Shown piece after piece: positions 31,011-42,035 of a stretch of 64,000 bases of DNA; within the stretch, counting starts at the first letter, position 1; each line of letters starts with the position of its first letter. Made by a program: the position numbers and the translations under genes. The stretch comes from Coenobita brevimanus (lineage: Eukaryota; Arthropoda; Malacostraca; Decapoda; Coenobitidae), in assembly GCA_032717465.1 (NCBI GenBank), contig CM064670.1:14104431-14168430 (forward strand), given 5' to 3'. The notes below the pieces were generated by a model. That model saw nothing but the letters and a program-made list of their open reading frames with translations. It did not search any database and had not been told where the DNA came from.

Positions 31011-31718
31011 CCCTTTCACACTCCTGCTCCCACCACCCCGGCCCTGTGCTCCGTCCCACCAATTACCCCCACACCACCCCCCTACCACCTACAACTGCTA
31101 CATCTCCCCCTCCTCATCTCTCTCTCTCTCTCCTCCTCTCCCGCCACCTCCACCTCACCCTCCATCACGCCACACCGCACCTCACCTGATAACTCACCGA
31201 CACCACCAACTCCCCGCCTCTCCCCAACCTACTCACTACCCACCACCTCCTCTTCCACGCCCAGCACCGTGTGTCCTGCCCACACCCCTGCCCCAGCCGC
31301 CGCCCACCACCACCCCCGCAACTCCCAACCCGCCGCCCGCACACGCCTCCAACTCCACCTGCACTGCCCACGCCCCCACAACACCACCACCCACTCACCC
31401 TATGCCCCGTTCCCCGCCCCATGCCGCCCACACCTCTACCACCCCACAGCCGCCCTTGTGTGCCCCATGCTCCTCACACACATGCCGACACTGCACACCC
31501 ACATCGCCACCCATACCCACCCTCAAAACAACCATCACACACTGCGGTCGCCTCTCCCACCCACCTGCCCGATACACCCACTCTCCCACCCCACCCACCT
31601 CGCCGTAAAATCACACCCCTACCCCTGCCCTAAATCATCTCACACTCATGATACACCAGGCACAAATCTCGGCTACCTAGACTCCCCAGAGACACCACGC
31701 CACATTGCCCCAGCATAA
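31011..31718 (+). pseudogene. Proline-rich tail downstream of integrase
   Basis: This is about 236 codons open in the integrase frame, rich in Pro, Thr, His and Ser with Cys in short HTH/PPP contexts. The minus-strand copy keeps an even longer version (about 19300-17300). Low complexity on the other frames produces spurious ORFs. It may be a C-terminal extension of integrase or an extra product; no domain is recognisable. Confidence 0.5.
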
Positions 31719-32043
31719 AATCCCAAACACCGTCCACCTCCAGCATTCAACACATCCCTGCGCTGAGGACAATAACCAGTGCCATGAAGATTTGGCGAGC
31801 TGTATGGGCACCACCCCTTGGACAAAAACAATGAGTCAGAGGACTGCACCACCTCCTACGACTCCTCCACTCCTCCACTGACTGATCCACCCTCTTCCTC
31901 ACCTGTGAGGAACAAGAAGAGAACTCCGCCACCGCAGCCTGGCACGCCCTCCTCCAACACCTACAGCCAGTCTACAACACCTACTACACCAAAGCTTACC
32001 ACCTTCAGTCAAAGGGACGTGACTTTTTCCCAGCAGACGGTGG
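31719..32043 (+). other. Interior 3' end before the 3' LTR
   Basis: This part matches the inverse of 17215-17500 in the minus element. It carries no conserved protein. The final bases GGTGGTAAAA abut the LTR and would be the place of the polypurine tract, though the tract is short. Confidence 0.5.
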
Positions 32044-33920
32044 TAAAATGCCGTATAGTGCCACTGGGGGTGACCCAACACCCCCACAAGGAGCCCATAG
32101 AGGAGCAACGACAGCGTGCTGGGACTCGGGGCGACAACGGCATAAGTCCACCCGGGCCATGCGCCCCTATGAACCGGAGCTTGCCCGCCACCACCATAGC
32201 AGCCAGACTACCTTCCAGGCGAGCTTTCCCCAACCAACATCGGGGTGGAGTTGTTCCTCCAGCTCCTGCCAGCACCCCTGAGACGGCCTGTAGCCACTCA
32301 ACCCTCCTGAAGGAGATGGGCTGTAGCTACTCTGAGGGGAAATAAGGACACGGCCTGTAGCCGTTCCCGCCTTCGTCAGAAGATGGCCTGTAGCTGCTCT
32401 GAAGGTGCCCTTCTCAAGACGGCCAATGGCCGCTCTGAAGGTGCCCTCCCCGAGATGGCCTGTATAGCCGCTCGACCCTCCTGAAGGAGATGGGCTGTAG
32501 CCACTCTGAGGGGAATCAGGAGACGGCCTGCAGCCACTCCCGCCTTCATCAGGAGACGGTCTGTAGCTGCTCTAAAGGTGCCCTTCCCGAGACGGCCCGT
32601 AGTCGCTCAACCCTCCTGAAGATGGCCTGCAGCCACTCTGAGGGAAATCAGGAGATGGCCTGCAGCCACTCCGAAGGTGCCTTTGGGTCTGCTGGTAGCT
32701 CCTCCCTTCCCCAGGCCACGGCCAGTAGCCGGGCCTTGGCAACGGCCTGTAGCCACGCCCATAGAAGGCGACGGCCAGTAGCCGGGCCCTACTGCAGGAG
32801 ACTGCCTGTAGCTGCTCCTCCGTCAGAAGCTGAACCCTGTTCTCCCACTCACGACTCAGAGGGAGTTCCCAGCCTGGAGGAGTACTGGAGAGGCCCTGTT
32901 ACTTCCCCCGGCCTCTTCTCCCTGCAACTGGCTCTGGAGAAGACCCACCTGATGGACCCCGACATAGGTTGGTGTCGCAGAGCACCGGGGACTGCAGCCC
33001 TCGGGAACCCCAGACTGCCCCCAAGGACCCCCGGGCGGGATCTCCCCACACCCCGACGCCAGAGATCTTCGTCCTCCGTCAGGCACCTGAGCGAGAAGTT
33101 CAGGCAGTTGTTCAGCCCCAGCACTGAGGGTCATACTCCCTCCCCAAGCCCTGAGAGCACAAGGCCCTTCACCACCCGCAGCCCCGGACGAGAGAGGGCG
33201 CCCCTGTGCGTGATCCCATGTCCTCTGGATGCAGAGGCCCGCAGCAGAACCCAGCCCCGTTAGTAGTAAGGCTGTGACACCTCCGCTCCCCTTGTACCTG
33301 CCCGCCACGACGCCCAGATCAGAAAGGAGTAACATTGATAGCATCGTGTCCGTGACTCAGTGACATGAAAGCAGAGCAATGAACTAACCTCATAATGGAG
33401 GTCAGTAAGAAAACACCAGTGGTAATATCAAAGAGGTGGAGTGAGTAAAAGTGATAGTGCAACCGTGAACGCGGCCACGCAGTCTATTATAGTGAATACC
33501 CTGCCATCGGATAACACCTCCTAATACTAAAACCGTACACAGACCCTAGTGCTAAAGCAACACTTACTAGCAGCAAAACAGTACCAGCTACTCCACGAAT
33601 ACATAAAACTTAGACTTCCTGTAAATAATAATACAGAAACCTCTCCCCCAAGTGCTATTAATGTTGACCCGAGCAGTATCCTGCATGATACTGATAACCC
33701 AAATCTAGACGTAAGAGGTGTAATTGTCCAGTGTATCTGTGTCCATGACATCTACCCATTCCACTGTCCAACTTCGTAATACACGTGTAAAGTTGTTGCC
33801 TTGAGTTTTTGTGTCCTGCCTCTCTCCTATTCATCTAAGCTCCGGTCTAGAAAGAGAGCTCAGCTACACACTAGGCGTTTAAGGGACGGGAAGCCGACCC
33901 CTAAAACACCTAGCATTAGA
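32044..33920 (+). mobile_element. Family-A 3' LTR (plus)
   Basis: 1,877 bp from TAAAATG to CATTAGA; it carries the best-preserved family-A LTR ORF. The 3' third contains the same TATA-like string (33483) as the 5' LTR. Confidence 0.8.
32048..33263 (+). pseudogene. LTR-encoded ORF, family A, 3' LTR copy (best preserved)
   Basis: The ATG at 32048 gives MPYSATGGDPTPPQGAHRG and RQRHKSTRAMRPYEPELA. A small deletion near 32200 shifts frame into the repeat region, which has a stop at 32343. From 32490 to 33263 it is open: EGNQETACSHS-type repeats (residues 1-70), an Arg-rich VAGPYCRRLPVAAPPS (97-111), SLEEYWRGPV (128-137; 32871-32900), PGRDLPTPRRQRSSSSV and LSEKFRQLFSPSTEGH, ending RSRTQPR. The C-terminal half is shared with families B and C. 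The protein is predicted basic, Ser/Cys-rich and without a signal peptide. Function is unknown. Confidence 0.65.
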
Positions 33921-33966
33921 GTTCCTCCGTGTTCTAACAGGATCCAGAACCACCTCTTGCCACCAG
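33921..33966 (-). other. Family-B leader remnant
   Basis: Minus-strand reading gives CTGGTGGCAAGAGGTGG and onward, similar to the leader after the family-A LTR. It shows that the B copy to the right is a 5' LTR with a stub of interior, cut where it meets the family-A LTR. Confidence 0.5.
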
Positions 33967-35611
33967 TGTTATGCTGGATGTTTTTAGACCAACTTCTCGT
34001 TCTAAAGACACCAGCGACTGAGCGGGGTCCTCTTTCTAGACCGGTCATAGGACACTTACAAAGGAACAGGGGATAAAAACTCGGCAAGACATCTTAACAC
34101 AAATATTGCCTTAGTTCAACTTCCTTACAATATACATACAATGGTACACTGAATGTGGATGGGGCATAGTGACAGTTTAGTTAATATTGGTACAATATAT
34201 CACATGGGCACTGTGCTTACACATGAGTGACTACACAAGAGAATATCACATAGATGTGGTGACATTGTTCATAAACTCGGTCTCTTTGGACTCTACGTGG
34301 TATATTGGTCTCTTGGCCACACACTAGTATATTACTCTGGTTCTAGGGCACTTAGGCATTAACACAGCACTCTGGATAAACTGGGGTAGAGACACTTTAT
34401 AGATGGTGTTTCTGTCTCACTGTTTCTATACCACATAAAGTCACTGTCACTGTTAAGTCTCTAGCATGACACTGGGGTCTTGAGGAGTCGTCACTGGGCT
34501 GCTGAGGTCTGGGCTTAACTGAGGTGGCACCCGGGGGTTGGAGGGAGCCCTACTGGGTAGCCCTCCTCCAGAAGGCACGGGACAGCTCTTAGGGGCTTCG
34601 CGGCCTGGGCGTGTGTCTGTTCTGTGGTGCAGGGAGGCCCTTTCCTGCTCGGGCCTCGACCTGGTGAGAAGCCCTCGGGACGGGCCAAACAGCGTCAGGA
34701 GTCGGGCCTGCCACTTCTTGCTCCTGGCTGAGGGCTGACGGTGAGTGGGGCCAGAGCGGTCCCGCCCTGGGATCCGGGGGCTGGCCCTGGGAGGATTGGG
34801 ACTGTGATCGCCTCTATGTGGGGGCGCCGCCAGGGGTTGGCTGCGACACCTCACCTGCGGGGCGTCCGTCAGGATCCGTCGTCGTCCAGGGGCAGACTGG
34901 AGGGCATGAACCCCGCCTTCAGCGACAGGACCTCGCCACCACTCGTGGAACAGCAGCACCTCTGGGGAACCACACCTGGAGGGAGAGACAGAAGGGCATC
35001 CCGCACAGCCCAAGGGTGGAGAGTGGGCCGCGCGAGGGACCTTCTCCTCTGGGAGAACCCTCGGGACTGTGGACGAAGGGCGTACAGTGGCTGTCGTTGC
35101 AGTTCCACAGCTCCTTGGGTTAGCAGCAGAAGGACGTACAGTGGCCATTCCTTCCCCGGCACGTACAGTGGCTGTCGCCGCAGGGCTGCTCCTGAAGGAG
35201 GAAGAGGCAGATGAGGGGCGTGCAGTTTCCGTTCCCTCCCCGGCATGTACAGTGGCTGTCGCCGTGGGTCTGTCTGCCCAATGGGAAGTAGCTGAGGGAC
35301 GTACGGTGGCCATTCCCTACCCGGTATATACAGTGGCCGTTACCGCAGCGCTGCCTGGGACTGTATCTGAAGCAGTCCCACCCTGATCCTGACGAGGGCT
35401 GGTCCAGCCGAGAAGTAGTTTCGCATTCCTGCGACTTCGTGGTTGGGCAGGTTGAGGGGAATAGGGACACAAGGTAGGGGCGCACCTGAGCCCGTCTCGC
35501 TCTGAGCCAGTGTCGCATTCACCTGGCCCACTGTGGTGTCCTCCTGGGATGGGAGTGGGGCTGCGGTTCCATAGAGGGGTGGGGGGTCCGGCTGCGGGAA
35601 CGCACATTTTA
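33967..35611 (-). mobile_element. Family-B LTR (minus)
   Basis: 1,645 bp, bounded TGTTATG (33967) and CATTTTA (35611). It is homologous to the split B LTR at 9511-15642 but lacks the palindrome and the inverted-repeat insertion of that copy. Downstream of the ORF, in element orientation, it shares 'tctagaccgg' and 'gaggaccccgctcagtcgc' type blocks with that copy. Confidence 0.8.
34453..35607 (-). pseudogene. LTR-encoded ORF, family B (one internal stop)
   Basis: The ATG at 35607 is 4 bases inside the LTR. The frame runs 385 codons to 34453 with a single TAG just before 35313. Order: Pro-rich N-terminus (GPPTPLWNRSPTPIPGGHH); degenerate TATV.AGEG.ATVRPS repeats (35320-35070); Ser/Pro linker; FHEWWRGPV (34924-34950); Arg/Pro-rich stretch; SARSKKWQARLLTLFGPS (about 34690-34740); C-terminal Pro/Ser tail. 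It is the most complete copy of the LTR protein in the window. Its place in the probable U3 region parallels MMTV sag, but no similarity is seen. Promoter and expression are unknown. Confidence 0.65.
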
Positions 35612-36088
35612 CTTACGTTTCCATTACTTATTTGTGGCCATCTTTAATTTTGGGTATCAGATGTAGTGATATCGAATCACTAAAGGTACTATCGTGTCGG
35701 CAGTGCCTGCAAACCTCATAATTAGCATAAAAATCAAACAGTCGCGATGTTTCTTTCAAAATATAGACGACATTTTTGTTTGGAGAGGGTCCGGATGGCA
35801 GCCATCTTGGATTTCGGGTACTACGCAAGGTCATATTGATTTCCTATAGGCACCATCGTGTCGGCCTTGCCTGAAAACCCCATTATAGTCTTCTAAGTAC
35901 TACATTTCTATCAGAAATTGTAAGCTTTTATAGTCCTCAAAGACCATGGTAGCGGCTATTTTGAAAACCGCCATTTTCTCACTTAATCTATGATTCTAGC
36001 AATGCCACCTAATACTGTTTTGAAGCTGGCGGTATCCGAAAGCCTCCTCCTAAGAAGATGTATACGGGTTTCTACAACAGGGACAGGA
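35612..36088. repeat. Diverged ~175-bp tandem units
   Basis: Two or three decayed units share 'ggc(a/c)gccatctt...att', 'atcgtgtcggc.(g/t)tgcctg.aaacc.cat' and 'gtatc' type blocks, with the strongest pair at about 35689 and 35862. No gene is seen. Confidence 0.45.
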
Positions 36089-37110
36089 TTAACCCTCACC
36101 CATCCGTCTGCACCCTCACCCATCCACCTACACCCTCATCCACCCATACACCTACACCCTCGTCCACCCATCCACCTACATCCTCACCGATCCACCTACA
36201 CCCTCACTCACCCACCAACATTCATCCGCCAACACCCTCGCCCATCCACCTCCTCTCACTCATCCACCTACAGCCTCATCCACCCATCCACCTACATACT
36301 CATCCACCTACACCCTCACCCATCTGCCTGCATCTTCATCCACCTACTCCCTCACCCATCCACCAATACCTTCACCTTCATCCACCCATATTCACCTTCA
36401 TACGTCCACCTACACCCTAACACACCCACACATCACTCTTACCTACTTACTCACCTGCACCCTCATCCACCTACCCATCCAGACCCTCACTTACCCACCC
36501 ACTCACCTACACCCCCACTTACCTAGCCACTCACCCAGACCCTCACATACCCACCCACTCACCTACACCCTCACATACCCACCCACTCACCTACACCCTC
36601 ACTTACCCACCCACTCACCTGCACCCTTACTTACCAACTCACTCACTACACCTTGTTACCTACCCACTCACACCCCTACTTACCTACACATTCACCTAGA
36701 CTCACTTAACCACCCACCCACCTACTCCCTGACTGATCCACCCATCCACTTACATTCTCACCCACCCACTCACCTACACCTTCACCCACCTAAACCCTCA
36801 ATCACCCATCCACCCACCTACACCTTCACTCACCCATCAACCCACTCACACCCATACCCACCCACCTACATCCTCACCCACCCACCCACCAACCAACCTA
36901 CACCCTCAACCACCCATCAACCCACCCTCCCACCCACCCACCTACACCCTCACCCACCCACCCACTCACTTACACCATCGCTTATCCACCCACCCACCTA
37001 AACCCTCACTTACCCACCCACCTAAACCCTCACTTACCCATTCAGCTACATCCTCACTTATCCCCCCACCTATACCCTTACTTATCCACCCACCCTCCCA
37101 CCCTCACTTA
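36089..37110. repeat. CACC-rich minisatellite
   Basis: About 1 kb of tandem variants of 'caccctcacccacccactcacctac', with unit length drifting between about 12 and 40 bases. The reading frames through it are Pro/His/Thr low-complexity products of the repeat. Confidence 0.9.
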
Positions 37111-37805
37111 CTGATCAACCCAATGCATAATCTCTGATACGAAGAGAAGTGAAAAAGCAATCCACGATGGAAGTTGCTATAGTCAGTTTGTTTTCACCTG
37201 ATGGAACTGGACTACTCTCAACTAAATTACTAAAATGCATTTGTATGAAACTCAATGACCCTTAGTTATGAGATAAGAATGAGTCTTCTTGGTTACCAGT
37301 TAAATCAACTCTCCAATCTGAAAACTCTTGGGTATCAAGTGAGTTGAAAGGGGTTATGGATCATTTTCAGGTGACACAAATCAACTATACTGAGGATGTG
37401 TATGTAGCTGAGGTGATGTGGTTTGACATCAGGCAACAGTTGTGTTAGCACACAAACATCTGGCATCAGCCATGCAGAAACGTGTGTGTAGTCCAGTTTG
37501 CAAGAAAAACAACAACAACAACAACTCCAGCTAGTAATCAGAATTACTGCTTCTCATTCACAATGTATTAGAACAAGTATGGACCATAATTACAGTACTT
37601 ACATTTATCATGAGCAATGAAACTGTGTGTGATAAGAAATGAGGGGAAAATAAAAGTGTCTTTGGAGATGAGTTGGTGTCTAGCTGTGAACTGCAGTGGA
37701 ATGAGATCATCGCCACTATAGCATGTATATTCTTCACAGTAGCCAGCCAGAGATATTGTGTGCATTGTCCGCTGACCCCCACCATCACCTTTGTGGTCAC
37801 CCTAG
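37111..37805. other. Intergenic stretch, no gene seen
   Basis: I find no recognisable protein, RNA or repeat in these bases other than a short (AAC)n at about 37508-37523. Confidence 0.4.
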
Positions 37806-39418
37806 TAGTCTCTCTATCTATTGCCAGATGCCTTAATCCCATAAGGGATGGCCACAAATAAATCGCCTCCATGTCGCCCTGTCCCCCGCCATTTCACTGC
37901 CCTGCTCCCAGCTAACACCCCCCTTTCTCATATACCTCTCCACTCCATCTCATTGTAGGCCTCATCCTCCCTCTCCCCCCCTCCACCTCACTCACATACA
38001 CTCTCCTCGTCAGTCTCTTGCTCTCCATCCTCTCCGTATGGCCAAACCACCTCAGGATATTTCTCCTAATGCTTTCTATCACATCCACGCCCACACCCAC
38101 CACAACGCTCCTTCACTTCCTCAGTTGTCAGTCTCACTCTCCATGTGATTCCACATGCTCCTCTCTAATAACTCATTTCCACTGCTCTCAGTCTTGACTT
38201 GTGTCCCTCCAACAATGTCCAAGCTTCACTTCCATATGTTAGAGTTGGTATCACAACACTGTCATGCAGCAACTTTTTATTTCCATGCTCACTTCCTTGT
38301 TTCTTATCACTGCTTTCAAAAAACCAACAACCTTTCTTCCTTGTTGTACCCTTTCAAGTACATCACCCTCTAAACTCCCATCCTTACTCATCACACTACC
38401 CAAGTACTTAAACACACTCACATTTTCCACTTCCTCCTCATCCAGGCTCATTGCACATTCAGAGATTTCATATCTTGCAAAGACCATAACTTTACTCTTC
38501 CCTAAAGTCTCCTTTAGATTTCGTTTCTTACACACTCTCCCAAACTCATTCATCAAGCCTTGCAGCTGCCCTATGTCTTCAGTTAACAACATAGTATCAT
38601 CTGCAAACAACAGTACAGGGAGTTTCCAAACACTGCCCTCTCTCATTAGGGCCACGCCAACATCCACTGACCTACAGGGAGTTTCCAAACACTGCCCTCT
38701 CTCATTAGGGCCATGCCAACATCCACTGACCTACTTCAATCTTTTTCTATAACCCAATCCATATACAGGCTGAACAACCATGGAGACATGACATATACCT
38801 GTTTCAATCCAACCTTCAATTTGAAAAATTCACTTAGTTCACTGTTCATACACATTGCAGCCTTTGTACCTTCATACATACTCTTCACTGCATTCAGCAA
38901 CTTCCAATTTACTCCATACTCGTACATTCTTAATACTTTCCACATTCCTTGACTATCTACCCTGTCATATGCTTTCTCCAAATACATGAAGGCCACAAAT
39001 AACTTCTTTCATTTCTTTAGAAACATCTCCACTAATGAACTAAGAATGATAATCAGATCTATGCAACCTTTTCCCTTCCTAAAACCTCCCTGTTCTTCTT
39101 CAACTAATTTCTCTGTTATTTCTCTAACTCTGTCAATTAGTATTATGCCCTATGTTTTTCCTGTTACACTAAAAAGACAAATGTCCCTATGATTACCACA
39201 CACACTTCTTTTTCCCTTTTTCCTTTGTACAAGGGAATAATTATACTTGACTTCCAATCCTTCGGGACTCTACCTACCTCCCAAGCCAATCTCCACATCT
39301 ATTCTCCCACTATCTCTCCCCCATGCTTCAGCATTTCACCACACACTCCATCAGTTCCTGGGGCTTTCCCCATTTTGACTTTCTTCAATGCTTCCACAAC
39401 TTCCATCCTATCGATGGC
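37806..39418 (-). pseudogene. RTE-like LINE relic
   Basis: A minus-strand copy of the family seen complete at 60700-63893, 5'-truncated in the RT domain. RT blocks are LEKAYDRVDSQGMWKVLRM, then VMSPWLFSLYMDWV, then the catalytic FADD box (VLLFADDTMLL), then VSVFKYLGSVMSKDGSLEGD. The C-terminus is LRWFGHTERMESKRL. The 3' end carries 'ctggcaatagatag'. Frames are broken at least three times, and a 59-bp tandem duplication (about 38617-38734) falls just before the FADD region. Confidence 0.85.
38617..38734. repeat. 59-bp tandem duplication inside the LINE
   Basis: The segment 'agggagtttccaaacactgc...' through 'catccactgacctac' appears twice in a row with one difference. It adds residues before the catalytic region and is a secondary event. 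Confidence 0.85.
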
Positions 39419-40321
39419 ATTTTTTTCTAATACAGTGCAATACAGTATGTACGAACATTTTCTGACTTAAATTCTAATTATTTTGTGGTATGAAATGATG
39501 TAATAGCCTTGGTTAGGTGTCTACCAGAGAACTGAGGTAATGCAACAGGTGCTTGCCAGGGCAGCATGAAGGCACCTTAGAGTGGTCAGGTTGTCCAATG
39601 AACCTCACACAATCTATAACTCAACTTCTTACTCATGCTGGTAGCCAAAATTACTGTCTCTCCATCACACTACAGGTATTTACTGCAGCCAGTGCTTTGG
39701 GATGGTGCAAGCATGTGCTATTGTGGAGTAGAGACCCTATAGAAAGATATAGGGTCTCTAGTGTGGAGATGTCTACTGGCCAGCAGCAAACACTCTCACA
39801 TTACAAACATCAGCCATGTGGAAAGAATGGAGAATGAGAAGCTACTACTGTATGTGAGTATATGGGAGTGATATGGAGGGGAAAAAGGGAGGGGGAGATC
39901 AAGGATGAAGAATGATGGAATGGAGAAGTACTATGTATAAGCGGGGAGGTGAGAGGAAGGGTAGTGTGGATGGAGTGGCCACCCCTTCCAGGAATAAGGC
40001 ACCTGACAACAGATGAAAATTGGCAGCTGTAAACCTGCACATACTTTTGTTGCTGCTTAACCCTGGTTTATCTGGCTGACCAGACCTGCAGACTACAGGT
40101 AAACAACTACTTCTCTGGAGCTGTCCTACACGTACAGTACAGTACTGAGACTGCACAAGGAACTGGCTCCCTCTTGTACTAAACTGATGAAACCATCCTG
40201 CAAGTACAGTACACTAAGCAAAAAACTGGCACACCCTTGTGGTAAACAGACAGGGCCATCCTAAAGGTATGGACATTGTCTAGGGAACTAGCAATCCCTT
40301 ATTGTAGAGAGACAGGGCCAT
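39419..40321. other. Intergenic stretch, no gene seen
   Basis: No supported gene. A LINE 3'-like fragment containing 'gtgtggatggagtggcc' may be present near 39930-40010 but is too worn to assign. Confidence 0.35.
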
Positions 40322-40402
40322 CCTAAAGGTACAGCACAGTACTTACACCCTAAAGGTACAGCACAGTACTTACACCATAAAGGTACAGCACAGTACTTAC
40401 AC
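40322..40402. repeat. 27-bp tandem repeat, three units
   Basis: Units 'c(c/a)taaaggtacagcacag' followed by 'tacttacac' start at 40322, 40349 and 40376 and are nearly identical. Confidence 0.85.
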
Positions 40403-40435
40403 TGTGCAGGAAACCAGCACCCCCTTGTAGACAGT

Positions 40436-40560
40436 GCCTCACCAGGGCCCTTCCCATGACAAGGTGCAGGAAAGTAGGAGGAGGTTTGGCTCCCAAGTGG
40501 ATGCCATGGCTGTTCCTCCTAGGGTCACAGTGCCACCAAGTGTAGGCTCCTCTTCAATGT
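40436..40560 (+). repeat. Dispersed repeat, copy 2
   Basis: Matches 861-996 in order and orientation. It lies just downstream of the 3' end of the SAM-domain gene. Confidence 0.45.
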
Positions 40561-40859
40561 CTCAATCACAAATTTTTAAAATCCACAAATTTTAAGGGTA
40601 TACTGCAATTAGTATATCACCATATTCCCCATTACCTGCATCCACAAGTCCCATGTTGACAGCTGTAGCCTATAACAAAAAATTTCAACAATAACGTAAT
40701 TTGACAAGAAAAGCTAACAAACGTAAGATGCTAAATGTGGATAAAAAACAAATTATTTTGGTTCTCACATACAAATTTTTATCTGTACATCAACTTCGTA
40801 ATTAAAGTACAATACTAACATCGTTATTATAACTTCATAGTATGATTATTAGACAACAA

Positions 40860-41476
40860 TTATGCCTCAGCTCTGTAAAAAAAGAGAAAGTGTGCAAGCT
40901 TTACCCTACATATATGTTGCGCAAGAGCCACAGCTGAACTGTGTGGCAGGCCAAGGTGCTGGACTAATGTTGGCAAATTAAGTAGTAAGAAAGCCCGTCC
41001 ATCCACCTCCTGTTCCCTAAGCTTAACAGCATGGTGTGATATAGCGGGTTGTCCAGCCACGTATTGCTCAACATCATGAACTGTCCAGTCCAGTGGATCT
41101 GATGTAACTGTGGCTGGCTCCAGACCACAGTTGGTGTCAGAATAATAATTCCTTCTGTTCCTTTTCATGTGTTCTCTGCGCTCAAAAGGCTCTTCTCGGT
41201 AACCAGGTCCACTTGGGCCCCCTTCATGAAGATCAAATCTCTTCTTAGTATGTCTCATCTTGATCTGTGAGGCATCTTCTGGCAGCTTCATACTCCTAGC
41301 CTGCATATCGAAGCGAGGGAAGGGCTTGCGGCGACGGTCAAGGCAGGGGCTGGTGGGTCGAGAGCTGCGGGAACTGGTGTCACCCTCATCAGACCCACTC
41401 ACATCTTCCTCATCTCCATCATCAAGCTCACCATCATCTTCCTCATCTAAATCCTCAATCACATCATCAGGTGAAG
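40860..41476 (-). CDS. Terminal exon of a SAM-domain protein (Sfmbt-like)
   Basis: This is the best host-gene candidate. The minus-strand exon starts after a CTTTCTTTCAG acceptor (AG at 41478-41477) with two bases completing a codon, and ends at TAA (40862-40860). It encodes about 204 residues: a very acidic stretch (SPDDVIEDLDEEDDGELDDG), a Ser/Arg segment with a basic RRRKPFPRFD patch, and a SAM domain of about 70 residues starting WTVHDVEQYVAG, with EVDGRAFLLLNLPTLVQHL as the central helices and ending RVKLAHF. The LLL-LPT block and RVK.A.F ending resemble Sfmbt-family SAM domains, which mediate Polycomb-group protein contacts in the nucleus. L3MBTL or Scm relatives remain possible. The phase matches the exon at 51243. 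The MBT repeats are not in the window. Confidence 0.7.
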
Positions 41477-41682
41477 CTGAAAGAAAGTTTTTATGTAAGT
41501 ACTGTACTCATACCTGTGGCTGTTCTCACAGCAAGTTAGGTATGAGTTACAAAATATCACTACAGTCATCCCTCATTACTTGCATTTTCACTTTTGCTGG
41601 GTTTGTAAACTGTATCAAAATATACTAGTTTAAGATGTATTTGCGGATGATATAAAAATTTTTGTGAAATCATCTGAATCTA

Positions 41683-41727
41683 TCTATCTATCTATTGCCA
41701 GACGCTATAATCCCATACGGGGTGGCC
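41683..41727 (-). mobile_element. Very short RTE-like LINE 3' end
   Basis: (TCTA)n followed by 'ttgccagacgctataatccc' is the extreme 3' terminus of the RTE-like LINE, only about 45 bases long. Such extreme 5' truncation is common for these elements. Confidence 0.6.
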
Positions 41728-41749
41728 ATTTGACTCTGAGTTATTTGTT

Positions 41750-42035
41750 TTACAGGGAGGGGCACTAACCCTCCAACAACCGACTTGACACGTAGGGAGC
41801 TCGTATGGTTTGGTTATATGGTTACCACCCAGCGTTGTAAATGGTTTCTTGGCTTACAGGAAATCCTTTGGCTTGTCACTCAATGTAAAGCCACCTGTAA
41901 CGGAAAGAAAAGCATTAAGTAGTGACAGGAAAGATGGGAGAAATAGGAAGAGAGAAGGGCAGGCACAGAAAAAGAATGATAAAGGCTAAGGAAGAAGTAG
42001 GCAGCACTACATCAAGTGAGTGGATGATGGTCACC
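41750..42035 (-). repeat. Interspersed repeat R1, inverted copy
   Basis: The inverse of the family at 42590-42830, 52220-52700 and 60115-60615; it shares the 'ccatccactcacttgatg' start, the pyrimidine-rich middle, the 'caggtggctct' block and the 'gctgggtggtaac' block. Confidence 0.6.

Larger units (their letters stand above)
24893..33920 (+). mobile_element. Family-A Gypsy LTR retrotransposon, plus strand
   Basis: The two LTRs (24893-26750 and 32044-33920) flank 5.3 kb of interior in the order gag, protease, RT, RNase H, integrase, proline-rich tail, which is Ty3/Gypsy order. All coding parts carry stops or frameshifts. Flanks GTCTG and GTTCC do not form a convincing target duplication, so one side may be rearranged. 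The LTR edges (TAAAATG and CATTACA or CATTAGA) are unusual in starting TA rather than TG. Confidence 0.85.

Noticed and set aside
31818..32345. ORF running from the interior into the 3' LTR, like lentiviral nef
   Set aside because: It shares frame with the LTR repeats only because of a small deletion near 32200. The conserved N-terminal LTR frame (from the ATG at 32048) is a different one, so read-through from the interior is not supported.
35990..36526. 178-codon ORF
   Set aside because: Low-complexity translation of the CACC minisatellite.
41260..41628. Plus-strand 122-codon ORF with a Ser-rich run
   Set aside because: Shadow of the acidic region of the SAM-domain exon on the other strand.
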